Assembly (NCBI GenBank): GCA_044239865.1
Contig: JBIIAO010000002.1
Span: 434,001 to 498,000, forward strand
Length of the DNA stretch: 64,000 bases
Source of the DNA: CAIZGX01 sp044239865
GTDB lineage: Bacteria > Bacteroidota > Bacteroidia > Flavobacteriales_D > Sanyastnellaceae
Direction of reading: 5' to 3'
In this document: piece by piece, positions 16,962 through 25,560 of the stretch
Layout: each line of letters starts with the position of its first letter
Position numbering within the stretch: the stretch's first letter is position 1
Position numbers and translations under genes: made by a program
The notes under the pieces: generated by a model
Database searches by the model: none
What the model was told of the DNA's origin: nothing
Seen by the model: the letters and a program-made list of their open reading frames with translations, nothing else

Positions 16962-16981
16962 ATTCTTATTTTTTTAAAATG

Positions 16982-17015
16982 AAGAAAAGGTTACTCCGTT
17001 GAGTAACCTTTTCTT
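16982..17015 (-). terminator. Hairpin terminator after the 1148-residue surface protein gene
   Basis: A perfect 15-bp stem (AAGAAAAGGTTACTC paired with GAGTAACCTTTTCTT) closes on a CGTT loop 25 bases after the stop codon of the gene at 17040-20486. The A/T ends of the stem give U-runs on either strand, so it may act in both directions. Confidence 0.75.
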
Positions 17016-17039
17016 TAAACAAATTCAAACCATGTTTGG

Positions 17040-20000
17040 TTATTCGCTTATAACAAGGCGCTTTGTTGACAAGGCGTTGTTGCTATAGAAACGAACGAAA
17101 TATACTCCAGCACTTAGGTCAGGCATATTTACTTCTATTACTTGATTTGCTTTTACAATAGCTCCTGGGAACACTAATTTTCCAGCGATATCAACGATAT
17201 CTACTTGTCCGTCTACGTGAGACATTACAGTAAACATACCGTTAGATGGATTTGGGTAAATGTCAATTGCGTTGTCACCAGTCTGAATTGATTTAACAAA
17301 TCTCACTTCAGTTTGCTTACCGTTTAACAATCCCAATTCAGCTGTTAAATCTTTCTCAGTGATTTTTCCATCAGCTGTTTCGAAAGTAATGTAAACCACT
17401 CTTGCATTTGAAGAGAAATCGTTCATGTTCAAAGCCGTGTAACGGAAAGTCTTGTCGTTGTTGTTGTAGAAAGCATCGCTCTCTGAACCCAACTGAGTGT
17501 CTTCCATTGATACGTAAGACAATGTATTTTCGTTTACTTGTAACGCGATATCGAATGCGTTAACTGGCTCTTCAGAAACAAATGCAACTGGAACAGAAAC
17601 TTTCGTTCCTTCAACAATAGCATTTCCTAAATCTACCAAGATGTAATCAGACTCGTTAGTCTTCAAGATACCATCTGCTGCATAAGCGCTATAAGATCCG
17701 TCTGCATCACCTAACATTACACCTTTGTAGTTTTCTGTTAAAACCAATGGACAAGTAGCGTTAGTTGCGCTATAACCTGTTTGATTTGCAGCAAGTTCAA
17801 AAGGAACAACTGGTACTTTTCCTTTTGAGTAACCGATTAGGTTGTTCGCTGGGAAGGTAGAAGAGATTTGGTAAGCTGCAGTAGCAACACGAGTAGCATC
17901 TACAAAGATCCAGTCTTTAGATGGTTGTCCGTTTGAAACACCCTGATTGTTATAGTTCCAAGCTTGTTGGTATTCTGGGATAGCCAAGGTAGTTCTTTGC
18001 TTCATTTGAGTAAGGTCACCAGAACTGATTACTCCGTCCAAGTTAACGTCCATTGAAAGCATTGCGTAGATAGAGGGAGCGGTAGCACTTGTGTACTGGT
18101 TCAGTAAAAGTGTTTTAGCTATGATCGCATCAGCCGCGTTAACAATCAATTGAATAGTGTTCAAGTTGTTAATGTCGCGTTGGATAGACACGTTCGTTCC
18201 GTTACCTAAGTTGTGTGTGAATTGTCCAGCAACGTTTGGAGTTACAGGAGTAGTCGGGTTGTTGATTGTAGTACCCGTTGCACCAAAAATGTTAGTCACC
18301 AAATATGTATTTGGAGATGCAGCGTCGTAAGAAATCGCAGAACCATCAAATCCGTATTGCAAGTTCGCAACATAGTTTTGTTGTGTCGTAGAAAAAATAT
18401 TGTTAGCAGTTACAGGCTTCTGTTGAACTCCTGTAATGTAACTTTCTTGCATGAAAGAAACAGATACCTGAGATTGATCAAAAGCCGCTAAACCAGCCAA
18501 ACGAGTGAACTCAGCGCAGAATAGATTTCCTGTTCCGTTGAATTCAGAACTAGCAGGAGCAGTTCCTTTGAAACTTAAAGAAATGGTCAACTCACCAGAT
18601 GTCCATGAAGTAGCTACATCTATTAATGCAGGGTTTACCAATGCGCTATAAACTGTAACGTTACCTGTAGGAACAACTTTCGTAGCATCGTAATTCATTA
18701 TTACATCATATCCCTTAACGTCGTCTACTGGGTTAGTCAAAGCAGCAGCAACCGGCACGCAATACGTCGGTAATTCACATGTTTGAGAAACAGAAACAAC
18801 TTCGTATGGCAATGCAAGCAAATCGTTGATCACTAAAGTTAATGTTGCTGAAGTTGTAATAGCACCGTTGCTATCAGTCGCTTTTGCAGTAACAACCTTC
18901 GTTCCTGAAGTACTGTTCCAAATAACAGAATATGGAGTTGTTGCATCTACACCAACTGATACACCGTCAACGAAGAATTCAACTTGTGTTACTGTTCCGT
19001 CAGAATCAGCAGCATCAGCAGTGAATGTCATTGGAGTTAATGTTCCAGCAGCAGCGCTCACGTAACTAGAATAAATTCCAGAAGCAGATGGACCAGTCAA
19101 TGAAACAGTAGCAGGAACGTTAGCAAGAACGTTCATGGTTATGATGTTTGAAGTAGCAGTAAGACCTAGGTCGTCTGTAGCAACAGCCTTAACTGTTTGA
19201 CCAGAACCTAGGACTGCAGTGTATGCAACAGAATAAGGTGTTGAGTTATCTACACCTACAGAAACGTTATTTACAAAGAACTCAACTTGAGAAACAGTAC
19301 CGTCAACATCAGAAGCAGAAGCTGTAAATGTTAGAACAGTTCCAGCAACAGTAGTTGTTGGAGCAGTTACTGTAACTGTTGGCGCTTGGTTAGCGGCAGA
19401 AGTAAACGTTACAGCACTAGAAGTTGTGCTTACGCAATCGTTGTCTGTTGCAACAGCAGTGATTGAATGAGATCCAGCAACTGCTGTGTAAGACTGTGTG
19501 AAAGGAGAAGAAACATCGGTACCTAATAAAGTAGCTCCATCATAGAAAGAGACACTTGAAACAGTTCCGTTTGCATCAGCCGCCGTAGCAGTGAAAGTCA
19601 TTGCAGTACCGTTGATGATCGCAGCAGATGCTGGAGAGGCTGCAACACTTACTGTTGGAGCTACGTTTGGAACAAGGGTAAGAGAAGGATGAGTTAATTC
19701 AGCACCTGTTGGGCTTGAAGAAACGTAGTTCTCTGCAACACCTGTTGCAATGTTTTGAATTTGTAAGTTCAAAGCGAAACTGAATTGACCGTTTGTTGTG
19801 AACTGTCCAATCAAAACCATGTTTGAAGAAGTTGGACCTTGAACACCACCCAATGCAGCGATTGAACCGTTGGTAAGAACGATAGATCCACCGTTGGTTT
19901 GATCCAATACATCTAATGCTGTACCTAAACCTAATCCGTTTGGAACGATATAAGTTGTTCCTGAACTTGGTAAGAAACCATCTTGACCTGTACCTCCCAT

Positions 20001-20486
20001 GATTGGAAGACCGAAACATCCACCTGGATTGTTTGCTAATAAACCATTTGCATGACCAACAGTTCCGTCTGTATCTTCAGACTTCAAAACACCAGCTTTT
20101 GATCCCGCTGCTCCACCTGTGGTGAACCAAGAGTCAATCATGGCCGTGTTCTTTCTGATGTTAACACCAGAGATAGTTCCTGGGTTTAACGAAGTTCCGT
20201 AAGAAGGATCGTTGTAAAATCCTGTTGTTGTATTAACGGTTAAGTTGTGCGCTGCGTTACCGAATAAGCTATTAAACTTATATCCTGCTGCCATGTCAAC
20301 ATACACACGGTAAGTAACCGAGTTGGTTGTTAATGGAGTAACTGCACCATTTGATGTTGCATTAGCAACATCGTTAGCATCTGCCTGATAATACTTCTCA
20401 ACGACTATGCCTTGCAAGCCTTGTGAGAAAACGCTTGACGATGCTACCATCAAGCCTAATCCAAGTATAAACTTTATTGCTTTCAT
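17040..20486 (-). CDS. Large secreted paralog: GLEGIVVEKYY domain + Ig-like + cohesin/dockerin-like + T9SS
   Basis: 1148 residues. Signal peptide 1-21. Residues ~22-272 are the N-terminal domain shared with three nearby proteins (GLQGIVVEKYYQADANDV, SVTYRVYVDMAAGYKF, LKSEDTDGTVGH). Three Ig-like repeats (~276-363, 367-453, 455-553) share DxDGTVxxVxFFVxxxSVG. A cohesin-like region spans ~561-690, a dockerin-like calcium loop is at ~812-832 (SMDVNLDGVISSGDLTQMK) with a second loop near 925 (LGDADGSYS), and another cohesin-like region spans ~945-1058. The C terminus is a T9SS sorting domain (IDIYPNPSNGMFTVMS). It is exported to the surface; ligand unknown. It lies 71 bases after the beta-helix protein gene. 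Confidence 0.8.
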   Translation of the reverse strand: MKAIKFILGLGLMVASSSVFSQGLQGIVVEKYYQADANDVANATSNGAVTPLTTNSVTYRVYVDMAAGYKFNSLFGNAAHNLTVNTTTGFYNDPSYGTSLNPGTISGVNIRKNTAMIDSWFTTGGAAGSKAGVLKSEDTDGTVGHANGLLANNPGGCFGLPIMGGTGQDGFLPSSGTTYIVPNGLGLGTALDVLDQTNGGSIVLTNGSIAALGGVQGPTSSNMVLIGQFTTNGQFSFALNLQIQNIATGVAENYVSSSPTGAELTHPSLTLVPNVAPTVSVAASPASAAIINGTAMTFTATAADANGTVSSVSFYDGATLLGTDVSSPFTQSYTAVAGSHSITAVATDNDCVSTTSSAVTFTSAANQAPTVTVTAPTTTVAGTVLTFTASASDVDGTVSQVEFFVNNVSVGVDNSTPYSVAYTAVLGSGQTVKAVATDDLGLTATSNIITMNVLANVPATVSLTGPSASGIYSSYVSAAAGTLTPMTFTADAADSDGTVTQVEFFVDGVSVGVDATTPYSVIWNSTSGTKVVTAKATDSNGAITTSATLTLVINDLLALPYEVVSVSQTCELPTYCVPVAAALTNPVDDVKGYDVIMNYDATKVVPTGNVTVYSALVNPALIDVATSWTSGELTISLSFKGTAPASSEFNGTGNLFCAEFTRLAGLAAFDQSQVSVSFMQESYITGVQQKPVTANNIFSTTQQNYVANLQYGFDGSAISYDAASPNTYLVTNIFGATGTTINNPTTPVTPNVAGQFTHNLGNGTNVSIQRDINNLNTIQLIVNAADAIIAKTLLLNQYTSATAPSIYAMLSMDVNLDGVISSGDLTQMKQRTTLAIPEYQQAWNYNNQGVSNGQPSKDWIFVDATRVATAAYQISSTFPANNLIGYSKGKVPVVPFELAANQTGYSATNATCPLVLTENYKGVMLGDADGSYSAYAADGILKTNESDYILVDLGNAIVEGTKVSVPVAFVSEEPVNAFDIALQVNENTLSYVSMEDTQLGSESDAFYNNNDKTFRYTALNMNDFSSNARVVYITFETADGKITEKDLTAELGLLNGKQTEVRFVKSIQTGDNAIDIYPNPSNGMFTVMSHVDGQVDIVDIAGKLVFPGAIVKANQVIEVNMPDLSAGVYFVRFYSNNALSTKRLVISE

Positions 20487-20507
20487 GTTTTTTTATTTAT
20501 GGCTTCC

Positions 20508-20535
20508 GCAAGGCCCAACGAATCGTGGGCTTTGC
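20508..20535 (-). other. Intercistronic hairpin
   Basis: GCAAGGCCC and GGGCTTTGC (8 of 9 pairs on the minus transcript) form a hairpin in the 71-base gap between two co-directional surface-protein genes, 22 bases before the downstream start. No strong U-tract follows, so it looks more like a processing or stability element than a terminator. Confidence 0.35.
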
Positions 20536-20557
20536 AGAGACCAATTTTTTTATTTTT

Positions 20558-22669
20558 TTAGTTACAAGAAGTTCCGAATGCCGGAGCGAAAATTAAGAAG
20601 TCATTTACATCTGTAGTGCCATCTAAATTCAAGTCGGTAGCGCATGCACGAACGCCAGTTGTAGCGTTCAACACCTGTGAATACGTCCAGTTAGACAACC
20701 AGTTTTCTCCGTTTACAGAAGAGAATGCACCACGGTAGTTAGCTGGTTCGAAGAAACCATCTACCGGAGGTGTTGGACAACCTGCAATACCTAGAGCTGG
20801 ATTAGGAGTAACATCATTCTTAACAGTAACCGCATTTGTTGATGCGTCAACAGTAAATGCATAACTGAAACCTGGGATAGCAGCAGTTGTTACGACATTA
20901 CCATCATTGGTAAACTGATCCATTTCACCACCCGTAACAGTTGTTGCAGCGGTTGCGTTTGCATTTGAGCTGCTCGCATCAATTCCTAAACCGTTCGAGT
21001 TTGTAGTTGCGCTGTTCATTACAATAGTGTTGCACTTAATTACCAAGCTGTTTGCTACAGCAGCAGTATTTGTATTCGGAGATTCAGTAGTACCAGCAGT
21101 TCTCCAGTTGTGCCATGCGTTGTAAGTTCTTGCTGGTGTACCAGAAAGTGACTTCGCAAGGTTAATTCCGTTCTTGAAATTTGCAAAAATTGAATTGTAC
21201 AATTCACCTTCAGCGCCATCCTTGAAGTTTGCTCCAGCTAATCCTCTGTTATCTGCTGTTGGTGTTGCCTTTGCATTTCCAAGAATTGTAAAGTTGTACA
21301 ACACAGGATGAGATCTTAGGGCCACGTTCGAAGCGTTGTCATCCGAATCAGCCTCAATTCCATTGTCGTTATCAGGGCTTGTTCCGGAAGCTGTATTTTT
21401 CATTCCGAAGAAGAACTGAGCCTTTCCTTTCCAACCTAAATCGTAGTCGAACATATCATCGTTACCAAACAAGGTTGTGATGTACTTCAAGTTTACAGTT
21501 CCACCGAAAATTTCAATGTTATCATCTGCACAAGAAACAATTTCAATATGATCTACAGTTGTTCCTCTTCCTACAGAAGCCAAGGTTAAACCGTTGATTT
21601 CTGCACCTACTGCTAAGATTGCACCTGAGTGACGAATAGAAACGTACTTCAATACACCTGAGTTATCGTTGTCGTCGAATGCAGCACCGCCTGATACGAA
21701 CGGGGCAGAATAGTTAATGTTTCCAACCCAAGGACCAGTTCCTGATGTATAAGTTGGAGCTGTACCTGTGAAAAACTGACCAGTAGTTCCCGCTGGCAAA
21801 GCAAATGCTCCGTCAAAAGTAGCTTGAGTTACAGCACCTGTTGTAGCAGTGTTTAATGTAACAACGTTACCTTGAACAGATGAAACTAAGGTTCCAGCAG
21901 CTATTCCTGTACCTGAAACAAGCATACCTGGAAGAGCAGAACTTCCGTTAGCTGAAAGTGTAATAGTGGTAGCTGTTGATGAAGAAACAACTTGAGTAAA
22001 TGAATAAGTATTCGGTGTTGGAATAGTTCCTGAAACAACACTAGCTGGTGTCGATATCGCAACTCCGTATTGATCCTGAGGATTGGTTGTCGCGAAACCT
22101 TCAACTGTACCTAGACCATCAGCAACAGCTAATTTACCCGAACCACCTGGAACGAATGGACCGTTCGCAGCTAAGGTTAAGTTGTTCGTAGCTTTTCCAA
22201 GAACGACAACCCCACCCCACTTTCCAATGTTTGAAATGGCATAGGTACCATCCATTGGATCTGCAGCAGCAGTGAATACAATAGGACAAGACTCCGTTCC
22301 AGCTGCGTTAATTTTACCTCCGCGAGATATAATCAAAGCAGTTGCTTCTGCAGGAACATTGTTCAAAGCTCCCTTAATAACCGTTCCCGGTGCAATGTTC
22401 AAAGATTGACCAGCAGGAATGTAAATTTTCTTGTCAAGAATGTAAGTCTTATCACAAGTAAAAGTTGCACCTTGAGTTAGCTCACCACCGAATGTTCCGT
22501 TGATAGCAACATAACCAGGAAGACTGGTAACGTTGACGGTCGGTCTGCTTGCTACAGAAGGGCATCCGCAAGATGCGCCTAAGTTAGACTGTGCCTGTGC
22601 ACTCGCAAAGGCACCAAAAGCCAAAGCAAAAGAAGCTACGGCCTTGAGAATGTTTTGATTAGTTTTCAT
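20558..22669 (-). CDS. Secreted beta-helix-like protein with dockerin-like C terminus
   Basis: 703 residues with a signal peptide (ASFALAFGAFASAQA). The body (~40-660) has parallel beta-helix features: TYILDKKIYIPAGQSLNIAP, GTVIKGALNNVPAEATALII, SRGGKINAAGTESCPIVFTA, GKWGGVVVLGKA, and later GVLKYVSIRHSGA. Homologues are often labelled T9SS protein or, wrongly, multidrug transporter. The last ~25 residues (TDLNLDGTTDVNDFLIFAPA) form a single EF-hand/dockerin-like loop, with no T9SS domain visible. It is first in its unit, 160 bases after the small barrel gene. A role at the surface beside the TonB receptor is inferred from context. Confidence 0.7.
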   Translation of the reverse strand: MKTNQNILKAVASFALAFGAFASAQAQSNLGASCGCPSVASRPTVNVTSLPGYVAINGTFGGELTQGATFTCDKTYILDKKIYIPAGQSLNIAPGTVIKGALNNVPAEATALIISRGGKINAAGTESCPIVFTAAADPMDGTYAISNIGKWGGVVVLGKATNNLTLAANGPFVPGGSGKLAVADGLGTVEGFATTNPQDQYGVAISTPASVVSGTIPTPNTYSFTQVVSSSTATTITLSANGSSALPGMLVSGTGIAAGTLVSSVQGNVVTLNTATTGAVTQATFDGAFALPAGTTGQFFTGTAPTYTSGTGPWVGNINYSAPFVSGGAAFDDNDNSGVLKYVSIRHSGAILAVGAEINGLTLASVGRGTTVDHIEIVSCADDNIEIFGGTVNLKYITTLFGNDDMFDYDLGWKGKAQFFFGMKNTASGTSPDNDNGIEADSDDNASNVALRSHPVLYNFTILGNAKATPTADNRGLAGANFKDGAEGELYNSIFANFKNGINLAKSLSGTPARTYNAWHNWRTAGTTESPNTNTAAVANSLVIKCNTIVMNSATTNSNGLGIDASSSNANATAATTVTGGEMDQFTNDGNVVTTAAIPGFSYAFTVDASTNAVTVKNDVTPNPALGIAGCPTPPVDGFFEPANYRGAFSSVNGENWLSNWTYSQVLNATTGVRACATDLNLDGTTDVNDFLIFAPAFGTSCN

Positions 22670-22686
22670 TTGTTTATTTTATTTTG

Positions 22687-22700
22687 GAGCAAAGATGCTC
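22687..22700 (-). promoter_or_regulatory. CATCTTTG box within GAGCA-N4-TGCTC inverted repeat
   Basis: On the minus strand CATCTTTG, one mismatch from TAnnTTTG, lies about 20 bases before the start of the beta-helix gene and sits inside a small perfect inverted repeat. It is a possible promoter for the 20558/17040 unit. Confidence 0.3.
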
Positions 22701-22829
22701 TTTGAATAAACCTTTAAAATGAAGATGACTTTGTGGTTTTGTTAAACAAATCGGCCGATATGTTTCACTTGTATTAACCCTTCTTCACATTGGGTTAACG
22801 AAGCTTTTTAAAGAAAAAAGAGTTAAAAA

Positions 22830-23492
22830 TTATTTACTCTTTCTTAAATGAATTGAAATTCCGAGTGCAACTGGACGTCTACTTATTCCCTGCTCAGTTA
22901 AAGATGACACAAACGAAGCAGCGTAACATTCGGCTCTCATATTCCATTTCTTATCCAAGACAAAATCGTATCCAAAGGATACTCTTAACGCATGATTTAT
23001 TGCATTGAAATCATTCTTGACTAATTGTGTTTCTTCATTGTTTGATCCGGCGTAAGAATACGTAATTCTATTATTGATGTAATAATTCAAAACATATCCG
23101 AATGAAACATAAGGACGAACATATTTATTAGCGCCAAAAGAATATGAGGCTACCAAAGGAAGTTCAATAAACCTGTAGTTGGATTTGTATAAATCAACTC
23201 CTACAGCAGACAGCGAATCTACGTTTTCACCCAAACTTAAATATCCCAAACCTGCGCGAACAGATAACTTTTCAGAAAACTTTTTTTCACCAAAAACCCC
23301 AGCCGAATATCCGAATCCAGCTCGTGATATGTTATTCATATCGGTATTCAACCAACTCAATTCTTCTGAAGAAGAAGTGAAGCGCGAAGTGAAGCTTGGG
23401 GAAAAATAACCCCCAATAGCCATTGATTTCTGCGCACTGATTTGAACAGAAAATACAACCGCAAATAATATGAGTGATCCAACATTTTTCAT
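22830..23492 (-). CDS. Small outer-membrane beta-barrel protein (PorT/OMP_b-brl-like)
   Basis: 220 residues with a signal peptide (VGSLILFAVVFSVQISAQ). Alternating aromatic strands fit an 8-stranded outer-membrane barrel (LSVRAGLGYLSLGE, YVRPYVSFGYVLNYYINN, HALRVSFGYDFVLDKKWNM, ending VALGISIHLRKSK). The ATG at 23492 is used; an upstream in-frame TTG at 23498 would overlap the previous stop. It is the last gene of a six-gene run that starts at 30566. Ligand unknown. Confidence 0.75.
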   Translation of the reverse strand: MKNVGSLILFAVVFSVQISAQKSMAIGGYFSPSFTSRFTSSSEELSWLNTDMNNISRAGFGYSAGVFGEKKFSEKLSVRAGLGYLSLGENVDSLSAVGVDLYKSNYRFIELPLVASYSFGANKYVRPYVSFGYVLNYYINNRITYSYAGSNNEETQLVKNDFNAINHALRVSFGYDFVLDKKWNMRAECYAASFVSSLTEQGISRRPVALGISIHLRKSK

Positions 23493-23494
23493 AA

Positions 23495-24223
23495 TCAATT
23501 ATTCTTTACACAACGAATACTCATGCCGTATCCTTTGTAAGTGTGTTGTCTAAAAATTCGCGTTTGACTAGCGTCGAAGTATCGATACCACGCCTCATTT
23601 CCATCAGTGCTTGCGGTCCACCAAAATGCAGTATTCCCTTGCAGATTCAGCTCACCATTGAACACGCGGCAACCGCCTGGCTTTGCACTAAACTGATAAG
23701 TATCTTTTCCAAATAAAGTAGCGCCTTCAGGCCAACCTACAGAATTTTTAGCAGTCAATAATTCCGCTTCTATTGAACCTCTCCAACCCAATGCAGTGGA
23801 TTCATTCTGCGACATTCCTACCTCTCTTTCTAAAGCCTTCCAATCTTCATCTGTGGCTACATGCCAACCTTCTGGCGCAATATTCAGAGAAGATTCAACA
23901 ACGGCATAATTGTAGAGCAATCCAAATTGACCATTGTTAATTGTTGTATATGCTGGTTCATTTGTTTCAGACCAAACGGTGTCATTGGCATTTTCGTCAA
24001 TGAAGGAAATCAATTGCCCGTCATTAAACTTGGTTACTCTTAGATTTTCTGCCATCCACCACTGACTGCCTATTTTAACGGTCTTGTAAGTATTTCCTTC
24101 AATATCACTAACGCTACCTATTTCAACAACTGGTTGATCAGGAGTATCAGTGTTACATGATTGAAGAACAGCCATGCAAACCAAAGAAAAAACGGTAACA
24201 GTATTTAAAAGTAATGATCTCAT
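23495..24223 (-). CDS. FISUMP-domain lipoprotein
   Basis: 242 residues with a lipoprotein signal (VCMAVLQSC, Cys23). The domain is the Fibrobacter succinogenes major paralogous (FISUMP) type: DIEGNTYKTVKIGSQWWMAE, NLRVTKFNDG, GLLYNYAVV, APEGWHVATDEDWKALE, ending YGMSIRCVKNN. Such lipoproteins are surface or periplasmic proteins of unknown ligand in Bacteroidota. The start overlaps the stop of the upstream paralog gene (ATGA), so it is translated together with it. Confidence 0.85.
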   Translation of the reverse strand: MRSLLLNTVTVFSLVCMAVLQSCNTDTPDQPVVEIGSVSDIEGNTYKTVKIGSQWWMAENLRVTKFNDGQLISFIDENANDTVWSETNEPAYTTINNGQFGLLYNYAVVESSLNIAPEGWHVATDEDWKALEREVGMSQNESTALGWRGSIEAELLTAKNSVGWPEGATLFGKDTYQFSAKPGGCRVFNGELNLQGNTAFWWTASTDGNEAWYRYFDASQTRIFRQHTYKGYGMSIRCVKNN

Positions 24224-25548
24224 ATCTTAATAAATAATTTGTGTTTGCTCATTACTCCATTTGAAACTTTCATTTGATAAATCCCTGGAACCAATTCGGA
24301 AGTTTCAATTGGAACAATAATATTCAAATCGGAAGTGGAAATTGAACCTGATTTCATATTCGAACCATACGAATTGTAGATTTCGTAATTCCAAGTTCCA
24401 TCGATACCAGAAATGATGTTCAATGAGATATTCGATTCTGTTGGATTCGGATAAACCATTATATCGAAGTCATTTCCCATCAATGATGGACAAACTTCTT
24501 CAATGTTTCTTCCAGCACATGAACCGGGATAACAACACAAAGCCTCTACACTAATATTCACAGCTGGATCGTAATTGCATGCCAAGGAGTCCATGCAGCC
24601 GAAAACAATTGGAGTAATACAACTGCCTTCTTCCAAACAAACGAAAGAAGAATTGTACTCTAAGTAATTCGGGTTATTGCATCCACATGAATAAGGATAG
24701 CTAAGAAAAGGATTGTACTTTTCATTTGCACCCAATAACGTGTCTTTGGAAACATAATTCACAACAGTCGGAACCCCATTTACCAATTCTTCAACTGTGA
24801 TATTTATTTTGAAAGCAAGCTCTCCCAATGTTGTTAGCTGAGCAATAATCACTTGATTGCTGTCTGCAACTGTCCCTGAGACTCCGGAACAACTTAATTG
24901 AAAATTATTACTCTCGAAACTGCTCTGCGGAACTATAGACCCGAACATGGTAGAATCAGTTCCGGAGAAAAAATCCAACACACCGTTACTCTGCCAATTG
25001 GAAGGTGCTGAGTTCAATGTATCCATTCCATCTGCAACAGTCACAGGAATGCCACATGTCGGATCTTCGTTAATGAGCAACCCGCTTGAAATCATAGCAC
25101 TTCCTCCATCGTTATTTACGCCACCTACAAAAGATCCGTCGGTATCTTGATTCTTCAAAATACCATAGTAATACTTCGTGCCTTGTCTTGCCGTCTGACC
25201 TAACGTAAGCCAAGTGTCTAGGGCAACCGTATTCTCTAAATATCTTCCTTTAATGAAATCTTTAGCAAATGACTGTCCGTCTATTGCATTATTAAAAAAC
25301 AATTCAGAACTCGAAATTGAAAATGCATGATCCGCATCTCCGTAAATACGCTTCAGTATTGTTCCCGGTTTTAAATCAACATAAATTCGGTAAGTAGTAG
25401 AACCTTCTGTTATTCCACCACCTAAGTTGTCTGTGGCGTCGTTCGCATCACTCAAGTAGTACTTTTCTATAATCACTCTCTCCAGCTGAGCTGAAGCGTA
25501 ATGGGCGGCAAAAATTGAAAAGAATATCGTCGTTAATAATGTCTTCAT
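24220..25548 (-). CDS. Secreted paralog: GLEGIVVEKYY-type domain + T9SS
   Basis: 442 residues with a signal peptide (LLTTIFFSIFAAHYASAQ). Residues ~20-295 match the shared domain (LERVIIEKYYLSDANDATD, STTYRIYVDLKPGTILKRIY, LKNQDTDGS, VIIAQLTTLGELAFKINIT). A GCMDSLACNYDPA repeat lies near 317-335 and a T9SS sorting domain covers ~365-442 (IMVYPNPTESNISLNI). It is the third paralog in the operon, directly downstream of the TonB receptor (12-base gap). Extracellular; function unknown. Confidence 0.8.
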   Translation of the reverse strand: MKTLLTTIFFSIFAAHYASAQLERVIIEKYYLSDANDATDNLGGGITEGSTTYRIYVDLKPGTILKRIYGDADHAFSISSSELFFNNAIDGQSFAKDFIKGRYLENTVALDTWLTLGQTARQGTKYYYGILKNQDTDGSFVGGVNNDGGSAMISSGLLINEDPTCGIPVTVADGMDTLNSAPSNWQSNGVLDFFSGTDSTMFGSIVPQSSFESNNFQLSCSGVSGTVADSNQVIIAQLTTLGELAFKINITVEELVNGVPTVVNYVSKDTLLGANEKYNPFLSYPYSCGCNNPNYLEYNSSFVCLEEGSCITPIVFGCMDSLACNYDPAVNISVEALCCYPGSCAGRNIEEVCPSLMGNDFDIMVYPNPTESNISLNIISGIDGTWNYEIYNSYGSNMKSGSISTSDLNIIVPIETSELVPGIYQMKVSNGVMSKHKLFIKI

Positions 25549-25560
25549 CTCGATCAGTAA

